A stretch of DNA of 64,000 nucleotides from Paenibacillus sp. V4I7 (GTDB taxonomy: Bacteria > Bacillota > Bacilli > Paenibacillales > NBRC-103111): positions 6,076,001 to 6,140,000 of the forward strand of contig NZ_JAUSZD010000002.1 of NCBI RefSeq assembly GCF_030817275.1, given 5' to 3'. Each line of letters begins with the position of its first letter. Positions within the stretch are counted from its first letter, which is position 1. Shown in pieces: positions 42,963-52,615 of this stretch. The notes under the pieces are model-generated. The model was given only the letters and a program-made list of their open reading frames with translations. It made no database searches and was not told where the DNA came from. A program made the translations under genes and the position numbers.

Positions 42963-44561
42963 TTACTTCGCAGCCTTACGCTCTGTATATACCTTGTTGG
43001 CTTCGTCCGTCAATTCCTGGCCGCCGGCCTTCAACCATTCCGCCTTGAAAGTGTCGAATTCTTTGTCCGTATCTGCTGCGCCTGTGATTGCCTTTATCAA
43101 GTACTTATCCTGCAGCGTCTGAAGATTTGCCCAGTACTTCGCCTTGGCCGACAATACAGCAGGTACAATAACGTCTTTCAACGGCTCATAACCGACATCC
43201 AGCTTCGCCTTCAGCTCCCGCAGTTCATTACTCGTATTAAATTTCTGCTTGGCAGTATCTACGGCATTAAGCGGGTTGTAGAAGCTGCCGGCGCCGACTT
43301 TAGCAGTTGCGGCTTCAGGATCCGTCTTGGCGACGACAAAGTCGCCGTTCGGCTGATCATAGTTTTTGCCCTTTTCGCCGTATACAGTCAACAGCCAGTA
43401 TTCGTCGTTTGTAGCAAGGAAGTCCAGGATTTGCTCAATCTTAACCCGTTTCGCCGCATCTTTCTCAAGCTGTGCTCCCAAGAGTACGGGGGCTTGACGC
43501 GCGCCGTAAGACCAGCTGTACGGTTTGCCGGCCGGGCCTACAACCGGCTTTCCTGCGATGACGTTCTGTCCCTTGTCCGCTGCGGGCTTCGTAATAAACC
43601 CGGAGGTATTGACAAAGTTACCCCATCCCATGTTTTCGACCATACCGACCTTTTGGTTGGCGAATTTTTCATTGAGCTGGCCGTTGTCGGTCGTCAGAAA
43701 CTCGGGATCGATAAGCCCTGACTTATACCACTTGTCCAGAAGCTTGAGCGCCGTGCGGGTTTCTTCGGTGATGCCTCCATACACAACCTTGCCGTCTGCG
43801 CCCAGCTTGAACGCGTACGGATTAACGCCGTGAGCAGCGAAAATGGAAGTGAACATCTGGATGGGGAGCTTGCCTCGGGCCGACATACCGTATGTATCCT
43901 TCTTGCCGTTGCCGTCCGGATCGTTATTGACGAATTTGGTGAGTACATCCTCCAGCTCCGCAAGCGTCTTCGGCGGCTCATTGTAGCCGACCTTCTTCAG
44001 CCAAGCTTCATTGTAACCGGGGATGAAGCTGGAGTTGCCGCTCGGCCACACCTTCGGAATCCCCCAGTCCTTTCCTTTGTAGAAGCCGACATCCCAAGCG
44101 CCGGCATCCGTTAATTCCAGCGCTTTCATATAATTCGGCATGTTCTTTTTGAGCTCATCCCGAGAAAGACTGGCAATAACACCTTGGTCAGCCCAAGCGG
44201 CCATATCGGTTTCATTCGCATCGATCGGGAAGATATCCGGCACTTGTCCGGAGGCAAGCAGAACATTGAATTTTTCCTTCCAGCCTTGGCGTTCGAACTT
44301 AACCGTTTTGATCTTGACATTGAATTTCTCTTCAATCTTCTTCTGCACCAGATTTTCTTCGGATTCCGGGGAATTGAAGTTGTTCGACCAAACAATCTCG
44401 ATCGGTTTCGCATTGGCCGCCGTTGTCGCTGCGCCCCCGCTAGCTTGCGGTGAAGCAGTACCTTCGGTTCCGGTTTTGCTGCTGCAACCGGTTGTGACTG
44501 CAAGCGACATCGACAATACGACGCCCGTCAAGCCCATTAAAATCTTCTTTCTTTGACTCAT
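42963..44561 (-). CDS. ABC transporter solute-binding lipoprotein, copy 1
   Basis: 532 residues from ATGAGTCAAAG with AAGGGAGGAC upstream. Lipoprotein signal with AVTTGC (Cys26), then a family-1 (LipO-like) extracellular binding protein: WGIPKVWPSGNS, DPDGNGKKDTYGMSARGKLP, AKYWANLQTLQDKYLIKAI. It captures an oligosaccharide for the two permeases upstream. It is a close paralog of copy 2 (46734-48311), which flanks the permeases on the other side. Confidence 0.92.
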   Translation of the reverse strand: MSQRKKILMGLTGVVLSMSLAVTTGCSSKTGTEGTASPQASGGAATTAANAKPIEIVWSNNFNSPESEENLVQKKIEEKFNVKIKTVKFERQGWKEKFNVLLASGQVPDIFPIDANETDMAAWADQGVIASLSRDELKKNMPNYMKALELTDAGAWDVGFYKGKDWGIPKVWPSGNSSFIPGYNEAWLKKVGYNEPPKTLAELEDVLTKFVNNDPDGNGKKDTYGMSARGKLPIQMFTSIFAAHGVNPYAFKLGADGKVVYGGITEETRTALKLLDKWYKSGLIDPEFLTTDNGQLNEKFANQKVGMVENMGWGNFVNTSGFITKPAADKGQNVIAGKPVVGPAGKPYSWSYGARQAPVLLGAQLEKDAAKRVKIEQILDFLATNDEYWLLTVYGEKGKNYDQPNGDFVVAKTDPEAATAKVGAGSFYNPLNAVDTAKQKFNTSNELRELKAKLDVGYEPLKDVIVPAVLSAKAKYWANLQTLQDKYLIKAITGAADTDKEFDTFKAEWLKAGGQELTDEANKVYTERKAAK

Positions 44562-44638
44562 TGCTTTGTCCTCCCTTTTCATCGTACCTCATTATTTTAT
44601 TTAAACGGAACGCTTCTGAAGCGCACCGGTTAAACCAA

Positions 44639-45502
44639 CTATCCCTTAAGCGAACCGACCAAGGTGCCTTTGACAAAATATTTCTGAAGGAACGGGTACA
44701 CGATCAGGATGGGAAGTGCGGTAAACATAATGACGGCGGCCTTGACGGTCTCCGCAGCCATATTTTCATCCTTGGGGGGCAGGAGCGGATCGCTCTCGGC
44801 AGCGATGACAAGCCGCCTCAAGAAGGTCTGAAGCACGTACAGCTTTTGATCCTGCAGATAGATCATGGCATCGAACCATGCGTTCCAATGCCCGACAGCG
44901 GACCAAAGCGCCAAAGTTGCGAGCACCGGCTTCGACAGCGGAATGACAATGGTAAACAATATCCGCAGGTCGCTGGCACCATCCATTTTCGCCGAATCCT
45001 CAAGCTCTTCCGGCATGGTCATGAAGAAATTGCGGAGAATCAGAAGTGAAAACGTGCTGATCAAGCCGGGGATGATCAAGACCCAGCGGGAATCGATGAG
45101 TCCGAGCGATTTGATCAAGAGATAAGATGGAATAAGACCTCCGCTAAAAAACATCGTGACGACGATAAACATCATGTAAAAGCTGCGATGCGGCAGATGC
45201 TTCTTCGAAAGTGGATAAGCCGCCATCGACAAGGCAAGGAGCGTCAGAAAGGTCCCGACTATGGTACGAAAAACGGTGTTTCCTAAAGCACGCCAAACAT
45301 TGATGTCTTCCACAACCCGCTCCCAGGCGAAAAACGATATCTCGTGCGGGTACCAGTGCAAGCCAGGCCGGACTGCCTCCGCCGTCGTGCTCAGCGATAT
45401 CGAGAGCACATGCGCAAACGGATAAAGCATAGCGGCACACACCATAAAGATAAATCCGATCAGGAAAACCTGAAACACTTTCTCACCGGAACTGAGTCTC
45501 AT
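44639..45502 (-). CDS. Carbohydrate ABC transporter permease (LplC/YtcP type)
   Basis: 287 residues, six membrane segments, EAA loop ELEDSAKMDGASDLRILFTI...P and the typical C-terminus FVKGTLVGSLKG of LplC-type permeases. Pairs with the permease encoded just upstream. No ATP-binding protein is encoded nearby; in relatives a shared MsmX-type ATPase serves several such importers. Confidence 0.92.
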   Translation of the reverse strand: MRLSSGEKVFQVFLIGFIFMVCAAMLYPFAHVLSISLSTTAEAVRPGLHWYPHEISFFAWERVVEDINVWRALGNTVFRTIVGTFLTLLALSMAAYPLSKKHLPHRSFYMMFIVVTMFFSGGLIPSYLLIKSLGLIDSRWVLIIPGLISTFSLLILRNFFMTMPEELEDSAKMDGASDLRILFTIVIPLSKPVLATLALWSAVGHWNAWFDAMIYLQDQKLYVLQTFLRRLVIAAESDPLLPPKDENMAAETVKAAVIMFTALPILIVYPFLQKYFVKGTLVGSLKG

Positions 45503-45530
45503 GCTTGTTCATCCCTTTCGGGTCATGGAG

Positions 45531-46505
45531 TTATGTAATTCCTTCCTGACCCAATTTTTTCACAATATAGTTGGCAGATAATACCAGAATCAGTGCGACC
45601 ACATTTTTGAATATGCCGACAGCCGTCGTCAAGCTGTACTGTGCGTTCTGCAAGCCTACGCGATATACGTAAGTGTCCAGCACATCGGCAACATCATATA
45701 CGGCAGGCGTATATAACGTGAAGATCTGGTCGAAGCCGGCATCCAGAATGTGGCCTACCCTAAGGATCAACAAGATGGTGATCACCGGAAGAATGGACGG
45801 AATCGTAATGTGCAGCGTTTGCTTCCATCGGTTCGCTCCGTCGATGACGGCGGCTTCGTACAATTGCTGATCAATGCCGGCCAAAGCTGCCAAATAGATA
45901 ATCATGCCCCATCCGACTTCTTTCCATATAGCGGATACCACCAGTGTAAACCGGAACCAGCTTTCATCTGCCAGAAAATAGATCGACTTAAAACCGAGCC
46001 CCTTGATGAAATAGTTTACAACCCCGCTTTCCGGTGACAAAAGGGAAATCATAATGCCCCCGAGAACGATCCACGATAAAAAGTGCGGCAAGTACGAGAT
46101 CGTTTGGGCGACCTTCTTAAACATCGTCAGCCGGACTTCATTAAACAGCAGCGCCAGTATGATTGGAGCCGGGAAACCGAATACGATTTGATAGAAGCTG
46201 ATCAAAAGCGTATTCTTCATGATTTTCCAAAAGTCGGGGGACATCACAAACATATAATGAAAGTGTTTAAACCCCACCCATGGACTATCCACTATCCCTT
46301 TCATTACATAAAAATCTTTAAAAGCCAGTTGAATGCCGTACATCGGTGCGTAATGAAAAACGGCGTACCAGATTAGCACAGGAGCCAATAACAGAAACAA
46401 AGCTTTGTTCTTTTTATATTGTCTCCAGGTGTAGCCCCACTTGGATTCCGTTTTTCTTCCGGCCTCTTTGACAGCGCTTACTGCAGAGGCGTTTGCCGGA
46501 TTCAT
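45531..46505 (-). CDS. Carbohydrate ABC transporter permease (LplB type)
   Basis: 324 residues from ATGAATCC, which has AAAGGAGATG upstream; an earlier in-frame start at 46559 lacks one. Six membrane segments with EAA loop QLYEAAVIDGANRWKQTLHI. The opening motif YKKNKALFLLLAPVLIWYAV and YGIQLAFKDF are typical of LplB. Located 28 bp before the LplC-type gene. Confidence 0.92.
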   Translation of the reverse strand: MNPANASAVSAVKEAGRKTESKWGYTWRQYKKNKALFLLLAPVLIWYAVFHYAPMYGIQLAFKDFYVMKGIVDSPWVGFKHFHYMFVMSPDFWKIMKNTLLISFYQIVFGFPAPIILALLFNEVRLTMFKKVAQTISYLPHFLSWIVLGGIMISLLSPESGVVNYFIKGLGFKSIYFLADESWFRFTLVVSAIWKEVGWGMIIYLAALAGIDQQLYEAAVIDGANRWKQTLHITIPSILPVITILLILRVGHILDAGFDQIFTLYTPAVYDVADVLDTYVYRVGLQNAQYSLTTAVGIFKNVVALILVLSANYIVKKLGQEGIT

Positions 46506-46559
46506 ATGTTTTGCATCTCCTTTCAAAGTTTGAGTTGTTGTGTCCTTTGCGCTACCCAA

Positions 46560-46584
46560 ATGTAAACGATTGAAAGCGCTTTTT
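46560..46584 (-). promoter_or_regulatory. Overlapping cre-like sites upstream of the permeases
   Basis: Minus strand AAAAAGCGCTTTCA and TTCAATCGTTTACA overlap by 4 bp; each differs from the CcpA consensus TGNAARCGNWWWCA at two positions. They lie 55-80 bp upstream of the LplB-type start, where carbon catabolite control would fit. Confidence 0.5.
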
Positions 46585-46654
46585 CCATGTCAATTTCATT
46601 CGAATTTTTTTGAATTCTTTCAAAATCGGATGTTAATTTCTTTAGAAATGAAAA

Positions 46655-46680
46655 AAAACAGCCTGAAATCGGCTGTTTGG
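46655..46680 (-). terminator. Terminator/attenuator after solute-binding protein copy 2
   Basis: Minus strand AAACAGCCG/AGGCTGTTT stem followed by eight T. Between a binding-protein gene and its permeases such a hairpin usually lowers permease expression. A related hairpin (AAACAGCC/GGCTGTTT, 48355-48378) lies upstream of the binding-protein gene. Confidence 0.75.
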
Positions 46681-46733
46681 GAATAATTGGGGGCTGAAAT
46701 GCGCTATTCTGCCTCGCTGAGCTTCCTATTCGA

Positions 46734-48311
46734 TTACTTCTTTTGCCGCTGTGCATATACCTTGTTGGCTTCGTCAGTCAATTCTTGGCCTCCGGATTTC
46801 AACCAATTCACTTTAAAATCGTCGAACCCTTTATCCGTATCTGCTTTGCTGATGACGGCTTTAATCAAATAATTATCCATCAGCGTCTGCAGACTCGCCC
46901 AATATTTCGCCTTTGCAGTCAATACAGCCGGGCCAATAACGTCTCTAAGCGGCTCATAACCGCTGTCCAGCTTCGCCTTCAGATCCAGCAATTCCTTGGT
47001 CGTGTAATATTTCACCATGGAAGTATCAACATACGCAAGCGGATTGTAGAAGCTGCCGGCGCCGGCTTTTGAGGCCTCCGGTGTCGGCCTTGCAACGACA
47101 AAGTCTCCGTTCATATCGTAGTTGACGCCCTTCTCACCGTAAATCGTAAGCAGCCAGCCTTCCGGATTTGTTGCCACGTATTCGAGAATTTGCTCAATCC
47201 TGGCCCGTTTCGCTGCATCCTTCTCAAGCTGCACGCCTAACAATACAGGGGCTTGACGCGCGCCGGCGGAGAAGGCATACGCTTTGCCGGCCGGCCCGAT
47301 AACCGGCTTTCCTGCAATAACGTGTTGGCCCTTTTCCAATGCGGATTTCGTAATATATCCGGATTCAGCGTCAAAGTTGCGCCAACCCATGTTATCGACC
47401 ATGCCGATCTTTTGGTTGGCGAATTTATCATTGAGCTGACCGTTATCCGCCGTAATGAACTCCGGATCGATAAGTCCGGCCTCGAACCACTTGTTCAGGA
47501 GCTTGAGCGCCAAGCGGGTTTCTTCCGTGATGCCGCCATATACGACTTTGCCGTCGGCGCCTATCTTGAACTGATACGGCGATACACCATAAGTCGAGAA
47601 TACGGAAGTGAACATTTGGATCGGGAGCTTGCCTCGGCCCGACATGCCGTACGTATCCTTCTTGCCGTTTCCGTCCGGATCGTTGTTGACGAATTTGGTG
47701 AGCACATCCTCCAGTTCCGCGAGCGTCTTCGGAGGCTCATTGTAGCCGATCTTCTTTAGCCATGCTTCATTGTAACCGGGGATAATGCCTGAATTGCCGG
47801 TAGACCATACTTTCGGGATCCCCCAGTTCTTTTCATTATAGAAACCGAAATTCCATGCGCCGGCGTCAATCGATTCCAGCGCTTTCGTATACTTCGGCAT
47901 ATTGTTTCGGATTTCATCCGGGGAAATGCTGGCAATGATGCCCTGGTCCGCCCATGCGGCCATATCGGTTTCGTCTGCATCGATCGGGAAAATGTCGGGA
48001 ATTTGTCCGGAAGCAAGCAGCACGTTAAATTTATCCCTCCATCCCTGGCGGTCGAGTTTGACGTTTTTGATTTTAACGTTGAATTTTTGCTCCAGCTGCT
48101 TCTGCACATAATTGCCGTCAGCTTCAGGAGGACTGAAGTTGTTCGCCCACGTAATCTCGATCGGTTTGTCGCCGGCCTCGAGTTTCGCCGTTTCTACGAA
48201 TGCCTTCGGTGTAGTCCCGCTATCGCTTTCATTGCCGCAACCGACCGCGACAAGAGACATCGACAAGACGATGCTCATCAGACCAAGCAAAATCTGCTTT
48301 ATTTGGTTCAT
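46734..48311 (-). CDS. ABC transporter solute-binding lipoprotein, copy 2
   Basis: 525 residues. Lipoprotein signal with LVAVGC (Cys25). Collinear with copy 1 over its whole length (for example DPDGNGKKDTYGMSGRGKLP, LDRQGWRDKFNVLLASGQIP). Located downstream of a YesS-like regulator and upstream of the two permeases. Differences concentrate in the regions around GYNEAWLKKIGYN and the middle lobe, so the two copies may prefer different oligosaccharides, but this is inference. ATG preceded by AAGGGGAGGAC. Confidence 0.92.
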   Translation of the reverse strand: MNQIKQILLGLMSIVLSMSLVAVGCGNESDSGTTPKAFVETAKLEAGDKPIEITWANNFSPPEADGNYVQKQLEQKFNVKIKNVKLDRQGWRDKFNVLLASGQIPDIFPIDADETDMAAWADQGIIASISPDEIRNNMPKYTKALESIDAGAWNFGFYNEKNWGIPKVWSTGNSGIIPGYNEAWLKKIGYNEPPKTLAELEDVLTKFVNNDPDGNGKKDTYGMSGRGKLPIQMFTSVFSTYGVSPYQFKIGADGKVVYGGITEETRLALKLLNKWFEAGLIDPEFITADNGQLNDKFANQKIGMVDNMGWRNFDAESGYITKSALEKGQHVIAGKPVIGPAGKAYAFSAGARQAPVLLGVQLEKDAAKRARIEQILEYVATNPEGWLLTIYGEKGVNYDMNGDFVVARPTPEASKAGAGSFYNPLAYVDTSMVKYYTTKELLDLKAKLDSGYEPLRDVIGPAVLTAKAKYWASLQTLMDNYLIKAVISKADTDKGFDDFKVNWLKSGGQELTDEANKVYAQRQKK

Positions 48312-48391
48312 TGTTTTGTCCTCCCCTTTTAATTTCTTTATTTAGAAATGGAAGAAACAGCCGTTAAAAGGCTGTTTAAGGAAAAATTCCG

Positions 48392-50603
48392 CTAGTTGGT
48401 CGCACTCGCCGTTGGTTTCGTTTGTCTGTACTGAACCGGAGTAATGCCAAAACGCGCTTTGAATTTAACATGAAAATATTGCAGGTTACGATATCCGACA
48501 AGTGCAGCGATTTCCGTAACGGACAACTTATCGTCCTCCCGCAGCAAGCAGGCGGCTTTTTCGAGTCTGATTCGGGTCACGTATTCGGTAAACGATTCGT
48601 TCATCACTTCGCCGAACAAGGTGGAAATGTAGGCAGGAGCGAGCGAAGCAACTTCGGAAAGAACGTTGAGCGAAAGCTCTTCGTGCAAATGCTCATCGAT
48701 ATAGGCTTTCAGCTTGAAAATGACTTCCGCTTGCTTATGCTTGACTGAATCCCGCACATGGACCCCAATCCGTTCGGAAAGTCTGCGAATCGATGCCATC
48801 GTGTCTGCCAGCGTATCTTTCTTCAGTTCGTCAAACAGATTGGAGGGAGGAACGATTTGCTGCAGCCCCAGCTCAATGATCGTTTCGTACAGTGCGGAAA
48901 CGAGCTGAAGAAGCGCGAGTTCCACCGATTCAAGCTGCATATTCCGTTCCATCAGAATCGCAGCGAATTCATCGATAAATAGATTAGCGCCCTCTACATC
49001 ACCAGCCTTAAGCGTATTCTGAAATGTAGCCAGAGGAATCAGTGGCGGCTTCGGATCAAAAGCGGAAATTTTCGAATGAAGAATGATTGCTTCAGGACCG
49101 TACAGAAAGCGATATCGATACGCTTGATGAGCAACTCGATAGGAAAGAGGAATTTTTTCGGGCGATACGACCGAAGTGCCGATACCCGCTCCGAATCGAA
49201 GATCTCCCCGTACTTCGTCCTTGATTTTGTCCAATTCCGCTGCTACCATCTCATCATCCATCTCGGTACGTGAATCCAGGAAGTAAATGATGGCCACTTC
49301 CTGTGAATTCAAGCAAACAACCTCGTATGGCACGGTGCGATCGAATTGCTCGTATCGCATCTTAAGCTTCTCGCTATCGCCTTCGATGAGTTGGGCATGT
49401 ACCACCTGATAGCGGCATTCCTGTTGCAGCGCCATCCACATGTACTAGACCGAGACTGGCGCCCAACACCAGGTTTTTCATCTCATTCTTTTTGGCCTGA
49501 GATTCCAAACTCACGATTTTTTGTCCCATGAAGTTCAACGCACTGCCGATAATCATATATTCATTCGCATGACCGGGGTTCAGACCCGGTTGATACAGGT
49601 TGCGAACATGTTGGATCAGCTTTTTCATCGGGAGATAGAAACGTTTGGAAATCAGGTAGGAAAGCGCAAGCCCGAACACGAGCACAAGACAGCAGGCTAC
49701 GAAAATTTTGGTTTTCATTCGTTTTGAATCCAGCACAAATGAATTCATCGGCCGAACTATCGCATAGGTCCAACCAAGTTCCGACTTCGAGCCGGCGAGA
49801 TGCGATAATACGATGGTACCGCGCACACTGTCGCTGATCTTTGAGACGGTCTTGCCGGATCCGATGGCTTGCTGAAGCAGCCCGACTTCTTCCGGATTCT
49901 CCCCGGCTGTTTGCAGGAGTACATTCCCGTTCGCATCGAATATATAGAACCTCTCGAATGAGGAGGTAATGATTTTAGCTACAGCCTGCTTCAGGTACTC
50001 CAGATCGACGTCAACATACAGGTATCCTTTCGGCGAAGAGCTGCCAATCCCATATGGGAGCTTAACGACATACGTCATCACTTGTTTTCCGTCCGGCAAT
50101 GTGCGGATCATCCACCGGTTCGGAGCAATTTGCGAAAGTTGCCCTATAAAACCGAAGTCCTTGGAGTTTTCAGGATTTTCAATGAAAAGATCGCTGTTTA
50201 CAACATAATTTCCTTTATGAAAATACACGGTTATATTGGAAGCGCCTTCAGATGTTTTCCTAAAAATGTCAAGATCCTGTTGCAAGGATAAAATTAGATC
50301 AAGGTTTCCTACCCATCCATTATCCAGCAAATAATTTAAATTAGAGTTGTTCCGAGTGAAAATGGTGGGTATGACCTTATTTTTTAGATTGTCTTCGTAT
50401 TTTTGCAGCAAGCTCCGTTCCACATAATCCTTTGCCGTAACGAGACGGCTTTGGCTATCCCTGGCGATTTCGTTCACCATCATCTGATTGGCCTGCGTGT
50501 AAAGATAGCCCCCCGCAAGTCCGAGCAGCACGACAGCTAATGCCGTATGCGATAAGATGAGGCGGTTAAAAAAGGTATCTCTATAAAAAGACAAGAATTT
50601 CAT
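48392..50603 (-). pseudogene. YesS-like membrane AraC regulator, split by a frameshift
   Basis: From ATG 50603 (GGGAGG upstream) the first frame encodes an N-terminal membrane helix, an extracellular Cache-like sensor (about 35-290), a second membrane helix and KKNEMKNLVLGASLGLVHV. The second frame starts at about 49441 (MALQQECRYQVVHAQLIEGD) and ends in an AraC double helix-turn-helix (LSEVASLAPAYISTLFGEV...VGYRNLQYFHVKFKARFG). Joined they give about 750 residues, the normal size of the YesS family, which activates uptake and breakdown of pectin-type sugars in Bacillus subtilis. The switch lies at about 49425-49441. Either the regulator is inactive or the base is a sequencing error. Confidence 0.82.
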
Positions 50604-50763
50604 GAGTATCCTCCCGCACAATCCTTGATACCGTACAACTTCTGAATGTTTATCTTCCATTGCCCTCGGGTAAAACCAATATACCAATCTTTTGCTTGAT
50701 TTGCCAGAGGTTCGTAGATTGCAAGTGTTGGAAATCAATGAACAAACAACTATACAAATAATA

Positions 50764-50788
50764 AGCGTTCACCATAGAGTGAACGCCT
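50764..50788. other. Short hairpin in the intergenic region
   Basis: GCGTTCAC/GTGAACGC with a 6-nt loop. The stretch 50604-51007 otherwise holds the promoter of the clpP operon and no gene. Confidence 0.4.
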
Positions 50789-50935
50789 AATTACTTAAAA
50801 ACTTTATACTTCAAAACTTTGTTTGTTACATCAAGACTTTATTTGTCATTTCAAAACATTATTGTCTATTTCAAAACCAATTTGTCATCCCCAACAAAAA
50901 TTAAAATCATCTTCTTCTTTCTTACACCCCGCCCA

Positions 50936-50974
50936 TTGACATTTCATCTTCCACGTAATAAAATATTTTTACGT
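50936..50974 (+). promoter_or_regulatory. Promoter and operator of the wHTH-clpP operon
   Basis: -35 TTGACA (50936-50941), 17-bp spacer, -10 TAAAAT (50959-50964). An inverted repeat ACGTAA...TTACGT (50953-50974, 10-bp centre) covers the -10 box and is a likely site for the winged-helix protein encoded just downstream. Confidence 0.65.
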
Positions 50975-51007
50975 AACACATACTTTGTATTGGAGGCTAT
51001 CCACTCC

Positions 51008-51592
51008 ATGCTAAAAGATATTCAAGACAGCTATTACATCGAGTCTCCAGAGCAAGCTACCGTCTTGTTGAACCCTATTCGCGGGGAGATCATTGCTCAG
51101 CTGCTGGAACCTGGGTCTGCTGCTGAAGTGGCGCGAACACTCGGGGAAACGGCCCAACGCATTAACTATCACCTCAAAGCTTTGGAAAAAGCAGGCTTGG
51201 TTCAACGCGTAGGCACCCGACAAGTGCGCAATCTGGTCGAAGTATTGTACAGAGCGATAGCCAAAACATTCGTATTGGCCGAATCGTTAAGTATGAAGCC
51301 TGAAACCTTGCAGAGATTGAAGGACCAGAGCTCTTTGGCTCACCTTGTGACCACATCCGAGCGGATTCGAAGAGATGCTATGCTTCTTATGGAGCAATCC
51401 GATGTGGGCGAAGTGATTCCTAGTGCAACACTTCAGCTGCAGGTCCATCTGTCTGATGAACAGCAAAGACAAACATTCGTTGAGGAGTACGCTGCCATGG
51501 TGCAGCAATTGGTGGATCGATACTCGGGCTGCAAAGACGGAAATGATGCCTATCAAGTCTTGTTAGCCGTATATCCCAAACCGAAAGAATGA
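51008..51592 (+). CDS. Winged-helix (ArsR-like) transcriptional regulator
   Basis: 194 residues from ATG with TTGGAGG at 10-11 nt; the open frame upstream (to 50819) is AT-rich non-coding sequence. The N-terminal winged helix has NPIRGEIIAQLLEPGSAAEV and the recognition helix QRINYHLKALEKAGLVQRV. The C-terminal part is helical and probably binds a ligand or dimerises. Followed after 13 bp by the 97-residue gene and then clpP, so it probably controls them and itself through the inverted repeat on its promoter. Confidence 0.85.
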   Translation: MLKDIQDSYYIESPEQATVLLNPIRGEIIAQLLEPGSAAEVARTLGETAQRINYHLKALEKAGLVQRVGTRQVRNLVEVLYRAIAKTFVLAESLSMKPETLQRLKDQSSLAHLVTTSERIRRDAMLLMEQSDVGEVIPSATLQLQVHLSDEQQRQTFVEEYAAMVQQLVDRYSGCKDGNDAYQVLLAVYPKPKE

Positions 51593-51605
51593 GGAGGCAA
51601 ACGCC

Positions 51606-51899
51606 ATGAATCATGAACAACAAACAAGTAAACCACAGAATGACGCAGTACCTGCAACACCTGTTATTGCTTGGGAGCAAGCCGCCCAACGTAAGCCTGA
51701 AACCTCAGGAAGCAACGTGATCTCGATCGACTCTTATCGTCGTCAAGGTACCTCGCTTAATGAATCGGAAGCTACCTTCACCGTTCGTGAATTTCAAACC
51801 ACCCATGGCGAAGAACCGATCCGTTTAATCATGGTATCCTCTGGTTTTGGTCAAAAACGTACTGCCCACAGTCATACCGTCCAAAGCAAAGCTTCTTAA
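51606..51899 (+). CDS. Unknown small protein between regulator and ClpP
   Basis: 97 residues, hydrophilic, probably largely disordered in the first half (HEQQTSKPQNDAVPATPV). A SIDSYRR element near residue 42 and REFQTTHGEEPIRLIMVSSG follow, with a basic Ser/Thr-rich tail. GAGGAGG precedes the ATG. No family is recognised. Its place between a regulator and an extra ClpP suggests a partner, substrate or inhibitor, but nothing in the sequence proves this. Confidence 0.65.
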   Translation: MNHEQQTSKPQNDAVPATPVIAWEQAAQRKPETSGSNVISIDSYRRQGTSLNESEATFTVREFQTTHGEEPIRLIMVSSGFGQKRTAHSHTVQSKAS

Positions 51900-51932
51900 A
51901 ATATAGTACTTAAAAATGAAAGGATGATTCCT

Positions 51933-52514
51933 ATGAGTTTCATACCTATGGTTGTCGAACAATCTTCGCGCGGTGAGCGCTCTTACGATATTTATTCCAG
52001 ACTGCTCAAAGATCGCATTGTGTTCCTTGGCACGGAGGTTAACGATCAAGTGGCAAATGCGATTGTTGCCCAGTTATTGTTCCTTTCCGCGGAAGATCCG
52101 GAGAAAGATATTTCTCTCTACATCAACTCACCCGGTGGTTCCACTTCTGCAGGACTCGCGATTCTCGATACGATGCATTTCATTAAGCCTGACGTTTCTA
52201 CCATCTGTGTAGGTATGGCCGCATCCATGGGTGCCATCCTCTTAACAGCAGGTGCACCTGGCAAAAGGTTCGCTCTCCCTAATGCCGAGGTCATGATTCA
52301 CCAACCATGGGGAGGCGCCCAAGGTCAAGCCAGCGATATTCATATTCGTGCCCAGCACATTCTCAAAACACGGCGAACACTTAATCGTATACTTGCCGAA
52401 ACAACTAAGCAGCCGATCGAGAAGATTGAAATAGACACAGACCGTGATTATTTCCTAACCGCTGAAGATGCGAAAACGTATGGTTTGATTGATAAGGTAA
52501 TTGAGAAAATCTAA
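51933..52514 (+). CDS. clpP: ATP-dependent Clp protease proteolytic subunit, extra copy
   Basis: 193 residues from ATGAGTTTCATACC (AAAGGATG upstream); an ATG three codons earlier is possible. The catalytic triad is visible: Ser in GMAASMGAILLTAG, His in EVMIHQPWGGAQG and Asp in TDRDYFLTAEDA. Oxyanion loop SPGGS is intact. ClpP forms a barrel that degrades proteins delivered by ClpX/ClpC ATPases. Here it is not next to clpX and sits in an operon with its own regulator, so it is likely an accessory ClpP. A terminator follows. Confidence 0.93.
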   Translation: MSFIPMVVEQSSRGERSYDIYSRLLKDRIVFLGTEVNDQVANAIVAQLLFLSAEDPEKDISLYINSPGGSTSAGLAILDTMHFIKPDVSTICVGMAASMGAILLTAGAPGKRFALPNAEVMIHQPWGGAQGQASDIHIRAQHILKTRRTLNRILAETTKQPIEKIEIDTDRDYFLTAEDAKTYGLIDKVIEKI

Positions 52515-52539
52515 TCGTTTATCCTATAAATCAAGATTG

Positions 52540-52569
52540 AAAAACCCTAGCCACTGGCTAGGGTTTTTT
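52540..52569 (+). terminator. Rho-independent terminator after clpP
   Basis: AAAAACCCTAGCC/GGCTAGGGTTTTTT stem with a 4-nt loop, 25 bp after the clpP stop. Also usable for the converging minus-strand transcript. Confidence 0.92.
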
Positions 52570-52615
52570 CAGTAATAAATGAGCCCTTCAAGGGAACGTA
52601 GTCCTCTAATCATCC

